Assembly: GCA_900660155.1 (NCBI GenBank)
Contig: CABFPE010000149.1
Location: 1,048,452 to 1,112,451 of the forward strand
Reading direction: 5' to 3'
Source: Hofstenia miamia
Lineage: Eukaryota; Xenacoelomorpha; Acoela; Hofsteniidae
DNA: 64,000 nt
The position numbers were made by a program, and so were the translations under genes. Under the pieces are notes generated by a model that saw only the letters and a program-made list of their open reading frames with translations, did not search any database and was not told where the DNA came from. Shown here piece after piece: positions 11,057 to 20,967 of the stretch (positions within the stretch are counted from its first letter, which is position 1; each line of letters starts with the position of its first letter).

Positions 11057-11645
11057 AGTCTGTTCCATAAGTCCCTACGTTTCAAATTACTACTCCACTT
11101 AATCAATAATACAAACAGACATTATCATTAATATAATCAATACATCCATATTTAACAAACAAAAACTAACATCAAAAAGTAATCCAAGTATAATGACTAA
11201 TCGTAAGGGTCGACTTGCAACCCATCAATATCAATGCAAAGTTGTAGTTGACGAAAAGTACGAGCATGTATCTTTGGAAGAGATTCCATTTTAAAGTTAG
11301 CAAAAGCATTTTGATCCTGTTGAAACGAGCTTATCTGTAAATCCTTTTATAACTCTACCTTCAGGCGCTTCAATGTCATATCTCTCGCGAAGTCTAATTC
11401 TCACTTGACCCATAGCACGTCTTGATTACTCACTTTCGAAATACCAGATTCCAATGTGTAAGGGCTTTCGTCAGTCATTGTACAAATCTGTAAGGCAGAA
11501 TAATGATCATTAAAATAAATAAAAAACACACAGATTCTGATTGGATAACCAACACACAGATTCTGATTGGATAAGATAATGTCCCTTTGCATTATTGCTT
11601 AAATGCAGTAGTAATTTGAAACGTAGGGACTTATGGAACAGACTG
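11056..11645 (-). mobile_element. mariner/Tc1-like deletion derivative (590 bp)
   Basis: Perfect 38-bp terminal inverted repeats (11056-11093 and 11608-11645, beginning CAGTCTGTTCCATAAGTCCC) are flanked by TA (11054-11055 and 11646-11647). That is the target duplication of the Tc1/mariner superfamily. Similarity between the arms continues inward with a few mismatches to about 70 bp. At about 590 bp it is far shorter than an autonomous mariner (about 1.3 kb), and it contains only transposase remnants. The perfect repeats suggest recent activity in trans. Confidence 0.85.
11197..11592 (-). pseudogene. mariner-like transposase remnant
   Basis: Antisense fragments in two frames remain between the inverted repeats. 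A 63-codon frame (11592-11401) starts with ATG and is not recognisable. The downstream piece ends CIDIDGLQVDPYD and stop at 11197, resembling the C-terminal tail of mariner-type transposases (CI..NG.xFE). The catalytic DD(D/E) core is absent, consistent with an internal deletion. Confidence 0.45.
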
Positions 11646-11672
11646 TACATACCTATATACATACATACATGC

Positions 11673-12181
11673 GTCAATTCCAGTGAAGAAACCGATGGAT
11701 CATATCATGTCACTTACACCTTACTCAATTTCCTATTTACCAATGCCTTAAAAAATCGAAAGTGCTAGTGTAAATACCAGATCATAAAGCATTATTTATT
11801 TACTTTTCTTACATCTGCAACCATAATGAAATCTGATACATTTAGATTTTGATTATTACCATAATTACGTGATTAAAATGCACTTGACACTGAATTTTCT
11901 TTTATCCTAATAGAGCCCATAGAAGATATGCATCAATATAATTATTATTTTATCAACAAAACCTTCGAAAAATCTATCATATTTCAATAAATAACTGTTA
12001 GATTTTAAAGCACAAAAATAAAATACTTTATAATTATATAAAAAAACTGATATGATTGTAATAAATTAAATCGTAAATTTAATTAAAATTCTGAAAAATA
12101 AAGTTCAGGCATCAATATTTCTTTCAAATATTGATTTGCAACTGAGGGAAACTCAATTTACTTGTGAAACAAAAAATATGA
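11673..12181. other. AT-rich DNA, nothing recognised
   Basis: No coding or repeat structure identified. Confidence 0.35.
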
Positions 12182-12197
12182 TTCTATACATTTTTAG

Positions 12198-12358
12198 GAG
12201 CAATATTGAAAAAAACAATATTTGGGTTTGAAAGATCTGCTTTTAGAGCTGTTTTACTAACATTTATTGCCAAATTGATTAACAATGAAGAAGTGAAACT
12301 AGGCCGTTTCTCTTTGAAATATTTTCAGATGAACTACGAAAACACACAAGCATATTAA
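12198..12358 (+). CDS. possible terminal exon, unknown protein
   Basis: After a TTTTTAG acceptor-like site (AG at 12196-12197), a frame runs about 53 codons to a TAA at 12356-12358. It opens with GAILKKTIFGFERSAFRAVL and ends NYENTQAY. The frame is closed upstream by TGA at 12179. Its amino-acid use is ordinary for a protein: mixed hydrophobic and basic with a helix-like middle. No family was recognised and no partner exon was found, so it may be chance. Confidence 0.2.
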
Positions 12359-12530
12359 AAGAATTTGGTTCAATTGACGAAGACGTCTTTTTAGCAATGT
12401 AACTAGCATAACTAAATATACGTTCGCACGGAAATGAGTTTGATTAATAGTTAAACAAGAATTTAATTGCTATATTATTTTAACGATAAATCGATTAGTT
12501 AATCTTTAAATTCCCCTGCCATTTTGGAAT

Positions 12531-12572
12531 ACAAAGCGGGGCCTGGATTGATTTTCCTTTATACAAAGCGGG
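12531..12572. repeat. ACAAAGCGGG motif, two copies
   Basis: ACAAAGCGGG occurs at 12531-12540 and 12563-12572. The same word recurs three times near 14622-14700, on the other side of the LINE remnant. Confidence 0.5.
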
Positions 12573-13457
12573 ATTTTTTTAATTTTATGAATATCATCGA
12601 TACCAAGTGAGACTTTATTCTTGATTTTCTAATGCCCCACCAATGTATTTAAGTATTATTTGAAGTTTTCACATCTTTCCGTGTATAATCTAACAAAAAA
12701 TTATACTCCAGTTTTATGCGGACCACTTTGAAAATAACTGAACAACTTCAAATCACTTAGTAAACTTTGAGGTATAAAAATTTGTAAATTGTCTACAGCA
12801 TTTCATATACTCATTTTACAGTGAGTTAAGCATATATAAGCTACATCAGTGAGCATGTTGATTCCGTACTATCTTATTACTGTATTTCATTTATATTTAA
12901 TTTATAAAAGACATATTCTACTTTTCAATGTGAAAGCAATTTTGAGCAACTAACTCGTTCTTAGAGCATGAGTGAATGGGGAGGTGTTAAATTTTAGCAA
13001 GAAGTTTCAACAAAATTTTCCTCAAATATTTTATTCACATAAAGAGTGATTTCTTCCTCGAAAAACATTAAAAGAATTGAAAGAAAAAAGCATGGAATCT
13101 GTTAACATTTTTCTTTAATATTTTGTAATCTGATCTATCACTAATATTCTCAAATAGTTCTGTAGTAATGTATCGATCAATGTCGTTTTCATCGATTTTA
13201 AAAACTAATCAATTAATCGCCAATTGTACATTTTTAGTGTTAACCCAAACATAAATTCAGAAATTAATGTGATGCATGAAACTAATATTTTTAGGTTGTC
13301 TCAAAATTAAGATGTTGTTAGTGTTTTTTAATAGCAGCTGCTTAAAAGTTTGCTATCACCATTGTCTTGAGGTCGAGTCTACATTTTCATTTTATGTGGC
13401 CCCGCAATTTCCTAAATGGCAGGGCCTGACCCAACCGTGTCCACCTCTGATTTTAGT
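12573..13457. other. AT-rich DNA, nothing recognised
   Basis: No gene is visible. One frame (13276-13488) ends inside the (AAT)n tail of the antisense LINE and is probably fortuitous. Confidence 0.35.
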
Positions 13458-14372
13458 AAAAATAATAATAATAATAATAATTCAATAATAATAATAGTAA
13501 TTTGTATTATTAATAAAGCGCCACATACTTAAAACATTAATTTTAGTGCGCTAAAAATCACAAACTAAAAGTTCAGGTCGGTTAATTGCTGTATGAAACC
13601 ATGATAGAAGATTCATTCCTTAGGGTTACAGACAAAGAATTAAATAATTTTGGACCACTAACGCTAAGCATATTACCAGAAGCAAGACGAGTCTTCGGAA
13701 TAACCAGTGACTTGCCAACTATTGTCTTTTTTGGAAGGATCCTCAAAATGAAGAGAACTAGATAGGTATGAGGGAGCAAGACCATTAATGCATTTCCACA
13801 CCATTAAGCATACTTTGATATTGATGCGAAATGAACCTGTCGCCAGTGAAGTTGACATAGACTGGACTAATGTGATCGTATTTCCGTAAGTTTCACACAA
13901 ATCTCGCACATCGAGTTTGTACATGTTGCAGTAATCTTGATGTGAGACCATACATGCAACCATTTATAAAATCCAATTTGGATAGTACTAATGATCCAAC
14001 TAAATTGCTTCTTAGGGCTGTGCATAAGTATTTCCTTAATCGATGAAAATTGCGGATAGTATGATGTGACGTCTCAATAACTTGATGGACATGAGCAACC
14101 ATGTCAAACTTATTGTCGAGAAGAATTCCAAGATTCTTGATTGGCAAGCTAGTGATATTTGTATCTAATGGAATAATCCGGGAATTTAAGATTATTTTCT
14201 TTGTCTTACTACAATTCAAACATTGAAATGCTTGTGATAAAGGTTCTGTAAGTCATCCACAATAGTTTCAAATCTACTGATGGAATTGACAATATCGTCA
14301 TTTCAATTAACTCGAATAAGAAATTGAATATCATCTGCGTACATGTAATGTGTTATATTCAAGCTAGTAAAA
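13458..14372 (-). mobile_element. CR1/L2-like LINE, 3' end remnant
   Basis: On the minus strand the reverse-transcriptase core YADD (14330-14341) is followed by the NCSKTKKI segment (14219-14196), NLGILLDNKFDMVAHV, LVLSKLDFINGC and ARFV. After a frameshift come VCLMVWKCINGLAPSYL and then the SGPKLFNSL end (about 13650). These are the standard C-terminal landmarks of CR1/L2/Jockey-type LINE ORF2. The antisense 3' tail reads GGCGCTTTATTAATAATA and ends in (ATT)n repeats at 13458-13498, a tail type usual for L2/CR1. At least two frameshifts and several stops make it dead. The 5' part is missing, as is usual for LINE insertions. Confidence 0.8.
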
Positions 14373-14621
14373 TGTGGGTAATAAATGCATTGTATACATT
14401 AAAAAATTTTTTCATACATATTCTTTTATTTTTTAAGGCTATTGGGTTGACCGAAATCACTACTGCTATGTAAAATTAGTGTATCACACTAGGATGAATT
14501 TTGCTAGTTTAAATAATCACATTCAATGCTGTATAGAAAATAACATAAAATTTCACATCTCAGTACTATACGGAACATATTCGTTATAAGAAATTCAATG
14601 TTCTTTTTGTTTGAAATTAAT
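14373..14621. other. AT-rich spacer, nothing recognised
   Basis: No feature between the LINE remnant and the GCGGG motif cluster. Confidence 0.3.
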
Positions 14622-14709
14622 ACAAAGTGGGATGTATAAAAGTTATATATTTTGAATGTGTACAACGCGGGACGTATAATTTCAATTGTACAAAGCGGGG
14701 TATAAAATC
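14622..14709. repeat. ACAAAGCGGG-GTATAAA motif, three copies
   Basis: ACAAAGTGGGATGTATAAA (14622), ACAACGCGGGACGTATAAT (14662) and ACAAAGCGGGGTATAAAATC (14690) share a core of ACAA(A/C)G(C/T)GGG followed by GTATAA. Spacing is 40 and 28 bp. Confidence 0.5.
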
Positions 14710-14717
14710 TAAACCTT

Positions 14718-14843
14718 TTACCGTTCAATTTAAAACCGAACGCATTCAAATTAAAACATAACGCAATCAATTTAAAATATAAGCTATCCAAATTAAAAAT
14801 TAACGCATTCAAATTAAAACATAAGTCATTCAATTTATAATAA
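14718..14843. repeat. 21-bp tandem repeat, six units
   Basis: Six head-to-tail 21-mers, for example AACGCATTCAAATTAAAACAT (14739-14759 and again 14802-14822) alternating with diverged units. Because 21 is a multiple of three, the antisense strand reads as an open heptapeptide repeat of the form xFNLNAL. I regard that reading as a by-product and not evidence of a protein. Confidence 0.8.
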
Positions 14844-15133
14844 ATATTAAATTATGACTTTATTAAAAATTGAAATTAAGAAACAAAACAAGTTATAAAT
14901 TTATATAGTGTTTACTTTATTTTCCATGCAGTAAATCATCTTCAGCCATAAATCGTGTGTATAGCCTCTTTACGTACTGCAAAAAAAATTGAATGAATAG
15001 AGCCATCACGATTATGCTTAAAAATTGAAATTTAATCAGGAAACCCACAGTTATTGGGCAGAAAAACAGGAAAAACAGTAGTGCCATATGTAAACTTTAT
15101 ATTCTTAATTTACAAACTCGAATTTTTTCCTAG

Positions 15134-15453
15134 AAGCCTTTCTACAGTGTATTAATAAGCTTTTGGATCAAACTAAAACATTGTCCAGAAGGACAATACA
15201 ACGACATTTTGATGGAGCCAACTTTACATTAAAATATGATGCCAAGTTAAAAGGATTTCCTGAATCAATTTTAAGGCTTAATTCAGGGCATAAAATTATT
15301 TGTTACCTGAATGAGAATAATTTAAATGTTTTGCAAAAGGATTTAGAAAAGATCAGTTTGTGGCCAGTGCTGCGCAACTACACTGCCAAATTCCAAAGGC
15401 CTACATTTACAGTGTACCTTTATTACAGATTGCAAATAGATGTGCATATGTAA
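15134..15453 (+). CDS. possible exon, unknown protein
   Basis: A TTTTTTCCTAG acceptor-like site (AG at 15132-15133) precedes a frame open for about 106 codons to TAA at 15451-15453. It contains SRRTIQRHFDGANFTLKYD, GFPESILRLNSGHKIICYLN and WPVLRNYTAKFQRPTFTVYL. Codon use and lack of low-complexity sequence look more protein-like than the surrounding AT-rich DNA. I recognise no family. It could be the last exon of a gene whose other exons are outside or undetected, or a transposon fragment. Confidence 0.35.
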
Positions 15454-17564
15454 CCTTAAAATTGAAATATTTAATATTTTGTGTTTCATTGACTGTTCTA
15501 GTTTTTTCAAATGATGGTATCATAGAATGATTCCCTGGGTAATCTAACTTTTTCAGAAATTTAAATTTGTGTGTTGGCGTTTTTCACATTGTTAAACAGT
15601 TTGATTTTTTCGAGAATGTTCATATTTTATTTAAAAGACTATTTTCAACATTTTCAAGATTCGAACTAACATAACGTCATATAGGAGACCAATTGAATAC
15701 CATAAAAGTTTCCTACAAATAATTCAAACAACATTGCAGAAATATCTATACTATTCCGTCTTGTCCGACTTTTTGAAATTATCTGATGATGAATTTTTAC
15801 ATGAACGCATTTTCAAAACTTACACAAGTTAAAGCAACATTTTCTAATCTGTACGTTACAAGTTTCGATGTACAGTATTCTCAGGGGTGTAATCTAAGGC
15901 ATGCTCAGTTGTCTCAGCCCACCAATTCGATTGGGAACCTTTGTTAAAGCCGTATTACGGTTTGGGGTATTGGATATTATATATATGATGTGTCTTATAG
16001 GCTATGTACACTTTTCTAAAATATAATTTTTTTCACTGGAGTATATTTGTATATGCGTTTATAATGCAAATAGGATCATTACTTCATGTTGTGCAATTAT
16101 TGTTTATCATTTATATTTGTTTATCATACGTATTATATTTGGTATTCTTTGGTAGACAATTTATTCTTGTCTTAGAAATGTCGATGATTTTTGGAAAGCG
16201 TTACTTTTTCACAGTCGGTGGTCTATTTTTTTAATACCATATTCTGATTAGTTTTTGGTGATGATTTGAATTAATACGAAGTAGCGATTGGCAAAGAACG
16301 AGAATTAATTTTGATAAAAGACTTACTGATGTAAAATCGAAATTTATCCTTCAAAGTTGCGAAAAAAATCTCTGTAAAAATTGTCTCCGATTAATGACCT
16401 GCGCACCCGAATTCAGTGTTGTTTTTTACCTTCGATATGAAAGTCTTGATGTTCAACAATTTGCTTAGTTTTTAGTTTGGACACACTTTGAGATTATGTA
16501 TTATAGCTTTCGCTTGTGGATGCATTTAATAAATTTGAAGTAGCTCTTAGACGAATTCATGGTATCGCACTTTCCTTCAATAATGCAAAGTTTTTTTGTA
16601 TTAGAAATCTAAAAATATTAGTGAAATGAAAATAGATCAAATTGCTATTTAGAACAAAACAAGTATAGAAGATGAGATATATTCAATTATGTATAATAAT
16701 TAGCTAAAAATTGGCTGATTTTATTGTAGATACATTATATATGACACATTGATATCTCAGAATAAATAATGAGTATAACTATTTCTCTTGATTTGTGTTC
16801 TTATAAGGCTTTCAACATGTTGCTATTGCTGTTGCAATATTTTAAATTTAAATTATTGATAGCAATTATTTCAGGGCATAGCTATGTCAATGAAGTTGTA
16901 CTTCTACACTATTCCTTTTACCATTAAAAAATTCTGCAAAATGTTTTAGTAATGAGCGGGAGACTTTTCTTGTGATAAATAGTTACGTTCTTTCATTTGC
17001 ATCAAAATTGTCGAAAGGGTCATCATCTAATTTCGCTTTTGAATGATCTCATGTAAGAAAGTTTATGTACTTAAATGCAACATAGACATGTAATTTGATA
17101 ACATCTCTTAATTTGAGGAAGTCAATGTTATTTTTTATTAGGTATAATATTCAATTATATATAACCTATTGAACAAAATTGCGTACTTTACTCACTTTTG
17201 CTTTCTGTTCACGTTTTGTTTAAAAAATATATCGAGGAGCTATATTCACAAATTTTGGATTATCATTTTGCAAGATCCTCCAAGTTCAGTTTTGCGGATT
17301 TAATACAAATAGACAAAAACCCATAATCATTGCTGCTTAAAACATTTTTTAATCTATAGCACCAACAAGCTTATAACTAATATAGCGGAACCCTCATTAA
17401 CGGTATTTTATTAAAATGGGTATATCCGATTTTAAAATGCCATTATAGTTGGAATGTTTTGTTTTTATATCTTTATACAGTTTCTCATTAGTTTTTTATC
17501 TATGTGATGTTGAATTCTCTTTTAGAATAGTTATGTAGTTATGGACATGATTATGAAATAGTCA
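15454..17564. other. AT-rich DNA upstream of the sacsin-like gene
   Basis: No coding exon recognised. This region should hold the promoter, and possibly 5' exons, of the gene beginning at 17565. I could not identify a TATA box or a further exon with confidence. Confidence 0.35.
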
Positions 17565-17769
17565 ATGCTTGGTTCTTCGTTTTTCCAGCGGGAGCCGCTC
17601 ACCAAGCGGATTCACAATATTTTGTGTGAATATCCAGATGGATTCTCCATTCCCAAAGAAATGGTTCAGAATGCTGATGACGCTGGTGCAAGATCCGTCC
17701 ATTTTATTTGGGATAACTGTTCATATGCTTCTAATCATTTAATAGATAAAAAATTGGCACCATATCAGG
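17565..17769 (+). CDS. sacsin-like protein, exon 1 (first ATPase N-box)
   Basis: This exon encodes the start of the first GHKL/HSP90-type ATPase module. It opens FFQREPLTKRI, equivalent to the FGQ-E-LT-RI signature that begins each sacsin repeat, and then the ATP-binding N-box KEMVQNADDAGA (residues 31-42; Glu32 as catalytic base, Asn36 for Mg-ATP). It ends in CAG-G before a GT donor (17770). Codon phase fits exon 2 exactly: G plus GA gives the Gly of GPSLL. The ATG at 17565 could be the real start. However, TTCGTTTTTCCAG just before codon 9 is a good acceptor, so an upstream exon supplying the N-terminus is possible. The frame and the motif make the exon itself secure. Confidence 0.8.
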
Positions 17770-20700
17770 GTTTGTAATTTTTCGATAATTTGTTCACTTG
17801 TTAATGACTGCATATTTTATTACTAGATTGCAACGGCAAAATGTATGACTTCCTACCAACACCTACTTTAATGCTATTTTCTCGTCATCACATAAATAAT
17901 TATGCACTATAGTAACTCTACAACTGAACGTTGGTTTTTGAAATTTTTAATTGGTAATTATTTCAAACATTTTATATTTGTTCAGATGTTGAACACATGT
18001 CACAATTTTATATTTTGACATGGAATCTAATTGTCTCTTGCAGTTTTCTGCATGTTGTTTTTAAGTTACTATCTTTGGAATTTACAATGGGTGCAAAAAG
18101 TCTAATCCGTTTCAGGAAAAAACCCTGCAATTGTATATTTCAATCAAAATGCTTACGTAGGTAATTGTTTTAATGGGAATGTTTATCATTCACTTACTTC
18201 TGTTTAATGTTATACATGTAATTTAATGTCAGTTTATTTTGCCATTGATTTTTGCATACATTCTTCAATGTGCAAAGGTAAAAAGTTCCTTTCTTTTAGT
18301 TTCTGCCATGGAGTTCTGCTATTATACATGGGGGCGACGTGGTATTTACTTCCTTAAACATCCTGGTGATTTTTAAAATTTTTTCATGAGCCTATAAAAA
18401 CATTAAACGCGTATAGCTCAAAAACTATTAAAGCTGTGCTCAATCTGAAAGCATCACGTGATAGAGAAGACTCGCTTCTTTCTTTTTTGCTCTAAATCAG
18501 CGCACTGGCTCTGTCCCATCGAAGCGTGCCTTCGGACCCGCGACCTCCGACTTTGTGCACGGCACGCCTCAATGGGTTTGGAATTTCTTTGCACATATCA
18601 ATGAAGCAGTCAATGTCCTTTGTTGCCTCCATGGGTTCAAAACCTTCTAAGAAAATTCGAATTTTTCCAAGAAATCTTGTCAAACTTTTCAACAACCTCT
18701 GCCACAGCAATACGCTTTAATGAGAAATTTTCAACATTGCATTAAAGTATGTTCCCCAATAGATCTACCCATGCCCAAAATTGGGAAATAGCCTTGGAAA
18801 AAATTCTTTGTAAATGGGAAAATAGATAGTAAATTGCCCCACAACAAACATCATGATTTCTTGCAAACTTTCAGAATCTAGAACTAGATCAGTCAATAAC
18901 TCTACTGATGAGATCCATTTGTGTTATCGTAGAGGAATTTTCAACAGTAAGATCATTTGGTAAAGTATAGTCCTTCATCAAAGATGCAATTGTATTTTTT
19001 TCGACTAAGAACAATGACCCATCATCTAATAAGTAACAAATCCCGTTATCTTTTCCAATTCTGCCTTTTTGCTGCACCATTCCCAAAAGACACATTTTTT
19101 GAAATAAGCTTATCAAAGGCACGGCGATTTAAAAATAATTATCTGCCACGAGATGCTGTTTAAATTTGCCATCTTCTTATAGAAGATTGTCAGCCTGACT
19201 AGAAGTACATCTGCACTAGGGGTAGTACTTTGCTTTTTTAAGAAATATATTTTACGTGGCATCATAGTACGAGAAATGGTTATTAGAACATGTCAGTAGT
19301 AGCAATTGAATTTTAAAGTTTAAGAAGTTCCCCACCATTCAATTGGAAGTTTTTCCTAATTTTCCAATTAACATCCACCAGTAACTTTACCTTTTTCCCA
19401 CGGAGATCGCAACCCTTTGTGGGTGCAGCTTTACGCGAAGTCTCCGTTTCCAGAATTTGGCGAGCAGTTAACTCTAACGTTAGTTCGACATTAGTAGTCT
19501 TCCTAAAGATGTGAAGAATTTGAAGGCCTTTAAAAATTTCCTATGTCTTCATTCGATTCAACACAATTTAAATGAGATAACAGATTCGTTAAAATGAAAA
19601 AAACTTAATTTTCGATTACCACTACATAAAGGAATCAAGATCTTTAGTTGACAAGTATTAAGAACTCCTAATTTTAAAAGAAAAATCGTCATAACCTTAC
19701 AAAACACCTGCATTTGTGCCAAACAATGAATGTTGTTTGCGAATTGTTCCATTTCCAAAACACATTTGGGGAAATGTAGAATTTTGATGTATGTATACTG
19801 TCCATTAGGGAATGTATTGATGTCGTTAAATGTATCAATGTGGGTTAACGTCTTAGTATTTTCCTTTTCCAATCCGGTTGCTGATAAAGTTCTTTCAAAA
19901 TATAAAAATTTGCATATTTACAATTCTAACATTTATATTTTCTTATTATAGAAATTCCAGTACAATATTGCTACTACTTTTGCTGTTCAGTTACAGCCTC
20001 ACCAGTGTATAATGTGATTTGATAATGCGAAAGTTTGTAAAATGTTTAAAAATATGCTGCTTTCAATAATTATACATTAGTTGAAATTTTTATACCTTTT
20101 AATACTGATTTGCGACAAATATTTAGGAAGACCTTTAAATATTGATGGGACTGCATTTTCTTTCAGGCGTTTTCGTTCGAGATCTTGTCTATTTTTTTGA
20201 TCTGCTGAAGCTTTAATGAAATCGGATTCAGTAAAATGCAATTTACAAACATGAGTATATTTCGTAAATCAGGTTTTTTTCTGGGAATTCTGTTAATCCA
20301 AGTCGACATTAAGAATGCTCCTATGGAAATTTAAATAGAACAATTTTTTTTACAGGGAACTTTTAGAGTAGCTGTGTTATGAGTAAAACAATAACATACA
20401 TGTAAATGCAGTACTGCGAGTGATGCAATGATATGCTGATTCATTGGCGTTAGGTACTTCTCTGGGCTTTGTTTTCAATTACAAATAGCCTTCTTCGTAT
20501 TACAAGTGCTTCGCCTCAATGTATAATAGCATTCGATGACATGCAGAAAAGTTGCATATACTGGCTTTGCATCGTGAGGGATTCAACATTTTTCAGACAT
20601 CCATTAAGCTCAAACTTGTTCATTTAAAAAAAATAAAGTATTTTTGTCATTATCATTATATTGATTCTAATATTTCTATTCATTGCATTTATTTCAAATT

Positions 20701-20967
20701 ACTGTTGTTTCGGATAAGCGTTTATCGACCACTCATGTTTCGATATTTCCTGATCCTGAGTTGCCTCTCCATTTTAAATCTATAATTTAATCAATCGCAT
20801 TTTCAATTTTTTTGTACGTGTACACAATGTAATTTTGTTCAAAACTTTTTTGGTGTGCATTGAACTGCTATTAATAGAAAACCGATTTTGGAATAAGAGC
20901 TCCATTCCATATGATATAGTTTTTTATGTTTAACAAGATGAGTTGCTAACGAATACATATTGTTTAG
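17770..20967 (+). other. intron of the sacsin-like gene
   Basis: The 3198-bp intron starts GTTTGT and ends TATTGTTTAG. It separates the N-box of the first ATPase from its glycine-rich G-box, so both exons are needed for one nucleotide pocket. It holds a decayed antisense coding-like stretch (18492-19122) and otherwise AT-rich sequence. Confidence 0.75.
18492..19122 (-). pseudogene. antisense coding-like remnant in the intron, unassigned
   Basis: Two antisense frames remain: 19122-18889 (RIGKDNGICYLLDDGSLFLV) and 18710-18492 (EIPNPLRRAVHKVGGRGSEG). They have protein-like composition but no family I can name. The stretch 18540-18598 recurs inverted at 60165-60223 with 46 of 59 bases identical, so at least that part belongs to a dispersed repeat. 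It may be an old transposon or a gene fragment. Confidence 0.3.

Noticed and set aside
14504-14833. 109-codon antisense ORF with repeated FNLNAL
   Set aside because: The frame is produced by a 21-bp tandem repeat and continues into non-coding-looking DNA.
18500-18560. tRNA-like or SINE-head sequence (GGTCGCGGGTCCGAAGG on the minus strand)
   Set aside because: No matching A-box at the right distance and no cloverleaf could be drawn.
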